From contig CALUXX010000002.1 in assembly GCA_944324845.1 (NCBI GenBank), forward strand, positions 1 through 42,495: a stretch of 42,495 nucleotides of DNA, in the 5' to 3' direction. The translations under genes and the position numbers were made by a program. The notes beneath the pieces are model-generated. The model worked only from the letters and a program-made list of their open reading frames with translations, was not told the origin of the DNA and made no database searches. The DNA is from Candidatus Gastranaerophilales bacterium. GTDB taxonomy: Bacteria > Cyanobacteriota > Vampirovibrionia > Gastranaerophilales > Gastranaerophilaceae. This document shows, one piece after another, positions 42,186 to 42,495 of the stretch. Position 1 is the first letter of the stretch. The number at the start of each line of letters is the position of its first letter.

Positions 42186-42495
42186 TTACTCTTGAGTTTG
42201 TTGTCCTGCAATGATTGCATCTTTTTCAGCTAAACGGCGAGCATTTCTTTCATTTCTACGTTCAATAGCATTAGAACGCATTTTTTCTATTAAGTTCATT
42301 CCGTTAGAAGCATCAATTTTAGAATTTGCTCTTTCGTTTCTCGCAACAGATTTATCGATTTTTTTGCTTAATTTATCTAATTTTTTATCTTCTTTTTCTT
42401 TCATTTTTTCAAGACGTTCTTTTTGATCCGTAATTTCGCCTTCTAATTCTTTGATATCATGTTGATAATCTTGGAATTTTTGAACAGCTTCTTGA
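42186..42495 (-). CDS. C-terminal part of a charged coiled-coil protein, cut by the right edge
   Basis: The frame is open to the right edge (QEAVQKFQDYQHDIKELEGE and onward), so the true start lies outside the window; the internal ATG at 42404 is probably not the start. At least 103 residues are visible, almost all charged: coiled-coil heptads up to about 65, then an R/N-rich segment (ERRNERNARR) and an end GQQTQE. It converges on anmK with 7 nt between the stops. I cannot name a family. Confidence 0.6.
   Translation of the reverse strand, partial: QEAVQKFQDYQHDIKELEGEITDQKERLEKMKEKEDKKLDKLSKKIDKSVARNERANSKIDASNGMNLIEKMRSNAIERRNERNARRLAEKDAIIAGQQTQE

Noticed and set aside
1-42495. CRISPR array, insertion sequence, tRNA or rRNA gene
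   Set aside because: I saw no regular repeat-spacer pattern, terminal inverted repeats with a transposase, cloverleaf with CCA-like end, or rRNA core sequence. A program run would be needed to exclude a tRNA fully.

Overview
The window is AT-rich bacterial DNA. It looks like a gut member of the Gastranaerophilales/Melainabacteria (Vampirovibrionia), the non-photosynthetic relatives of Cyanobacteria. The evidence is the low GC, a RecG with a roughly 100-residue N-terminal extension of the kind seen in cyanobacterial RecG, fliN-O-P-Q-R export/motor genes, an FprA-type flavodiiron protein that fits anaerobic life, and two unrelated proteins with a near-identical N-terminal motif (NNI[NT][FY]TG) that I associate from memory with this group. 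This placement is an inference; there is no rRNA gene here, and I saw no tRNA gene or CRISPR array.

Layout. 1-1640: the 5' end of an exported surface (beta-helix/adhesin-like) protein running off the left edge, then a 5'-truncated family 2 glycosyltransferase. 1657-6476: a LysR regulator divergent from a four-gene cluster (CMD-cupin protein, hexapeptide acetyltransferase, two paralogous alpha/beta hydrolases, one exported), with a perfect palindromic operator in the shared promoter. 6630-13202: a coiled-coil protein of unknown role, an M48 protease coupled to miaB, and a 1045-residue SF1 helicase-nuclease. 13269-16828: CCA-adding enzyme, orphan amino-acid-binding lipoprotein, aroK-aroB. 16928-19625: two unknown proteins and a PLP aminotransferase. 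19681-24382: flavodiiron protein, NADAR-domain protein, a phosphoribosyltransferase-like/kinase-like pair, EngB and a small unknown. 24396-31482: TPR protein, XerC/D, RuvB, L,D-transpeptidase, RecG. 31622-35449: the fliN-like/fliO/fliP/fliQ/fliR operon closed by a strong terminator. 35504-38312: gdhA and der. 38352-40445: two tandem WYL regulators and a small HTH protein. 40488-41047: a gene-free stretch with a candidate structured RNA ending in a terminator. 41048-42495: anmK and the 3' end of a coiled-coil protein cut by the right edge.

The most notable signals are: (1) a class of apparently leaderless promoters, in which lysR, der and anmK each have a sigma-70-type -35/-10 pair whose -10 ends exactly 7 nt before the A of the ATG, with cca as a weaker fourth case; (2) the LysR operator overlapping the lysR -35 box; (3) a neighbourhood of NADAR, PRTase-like and kinase-like genes plus a helicase-nuclease that could belong to nucleotide or phage-conflict biology; (4) the shared N-terminal motif; (5) the uncharacterised RNA candidate before anmK. 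None of the functional proposals has been tested; they rest on motifs read by eye.
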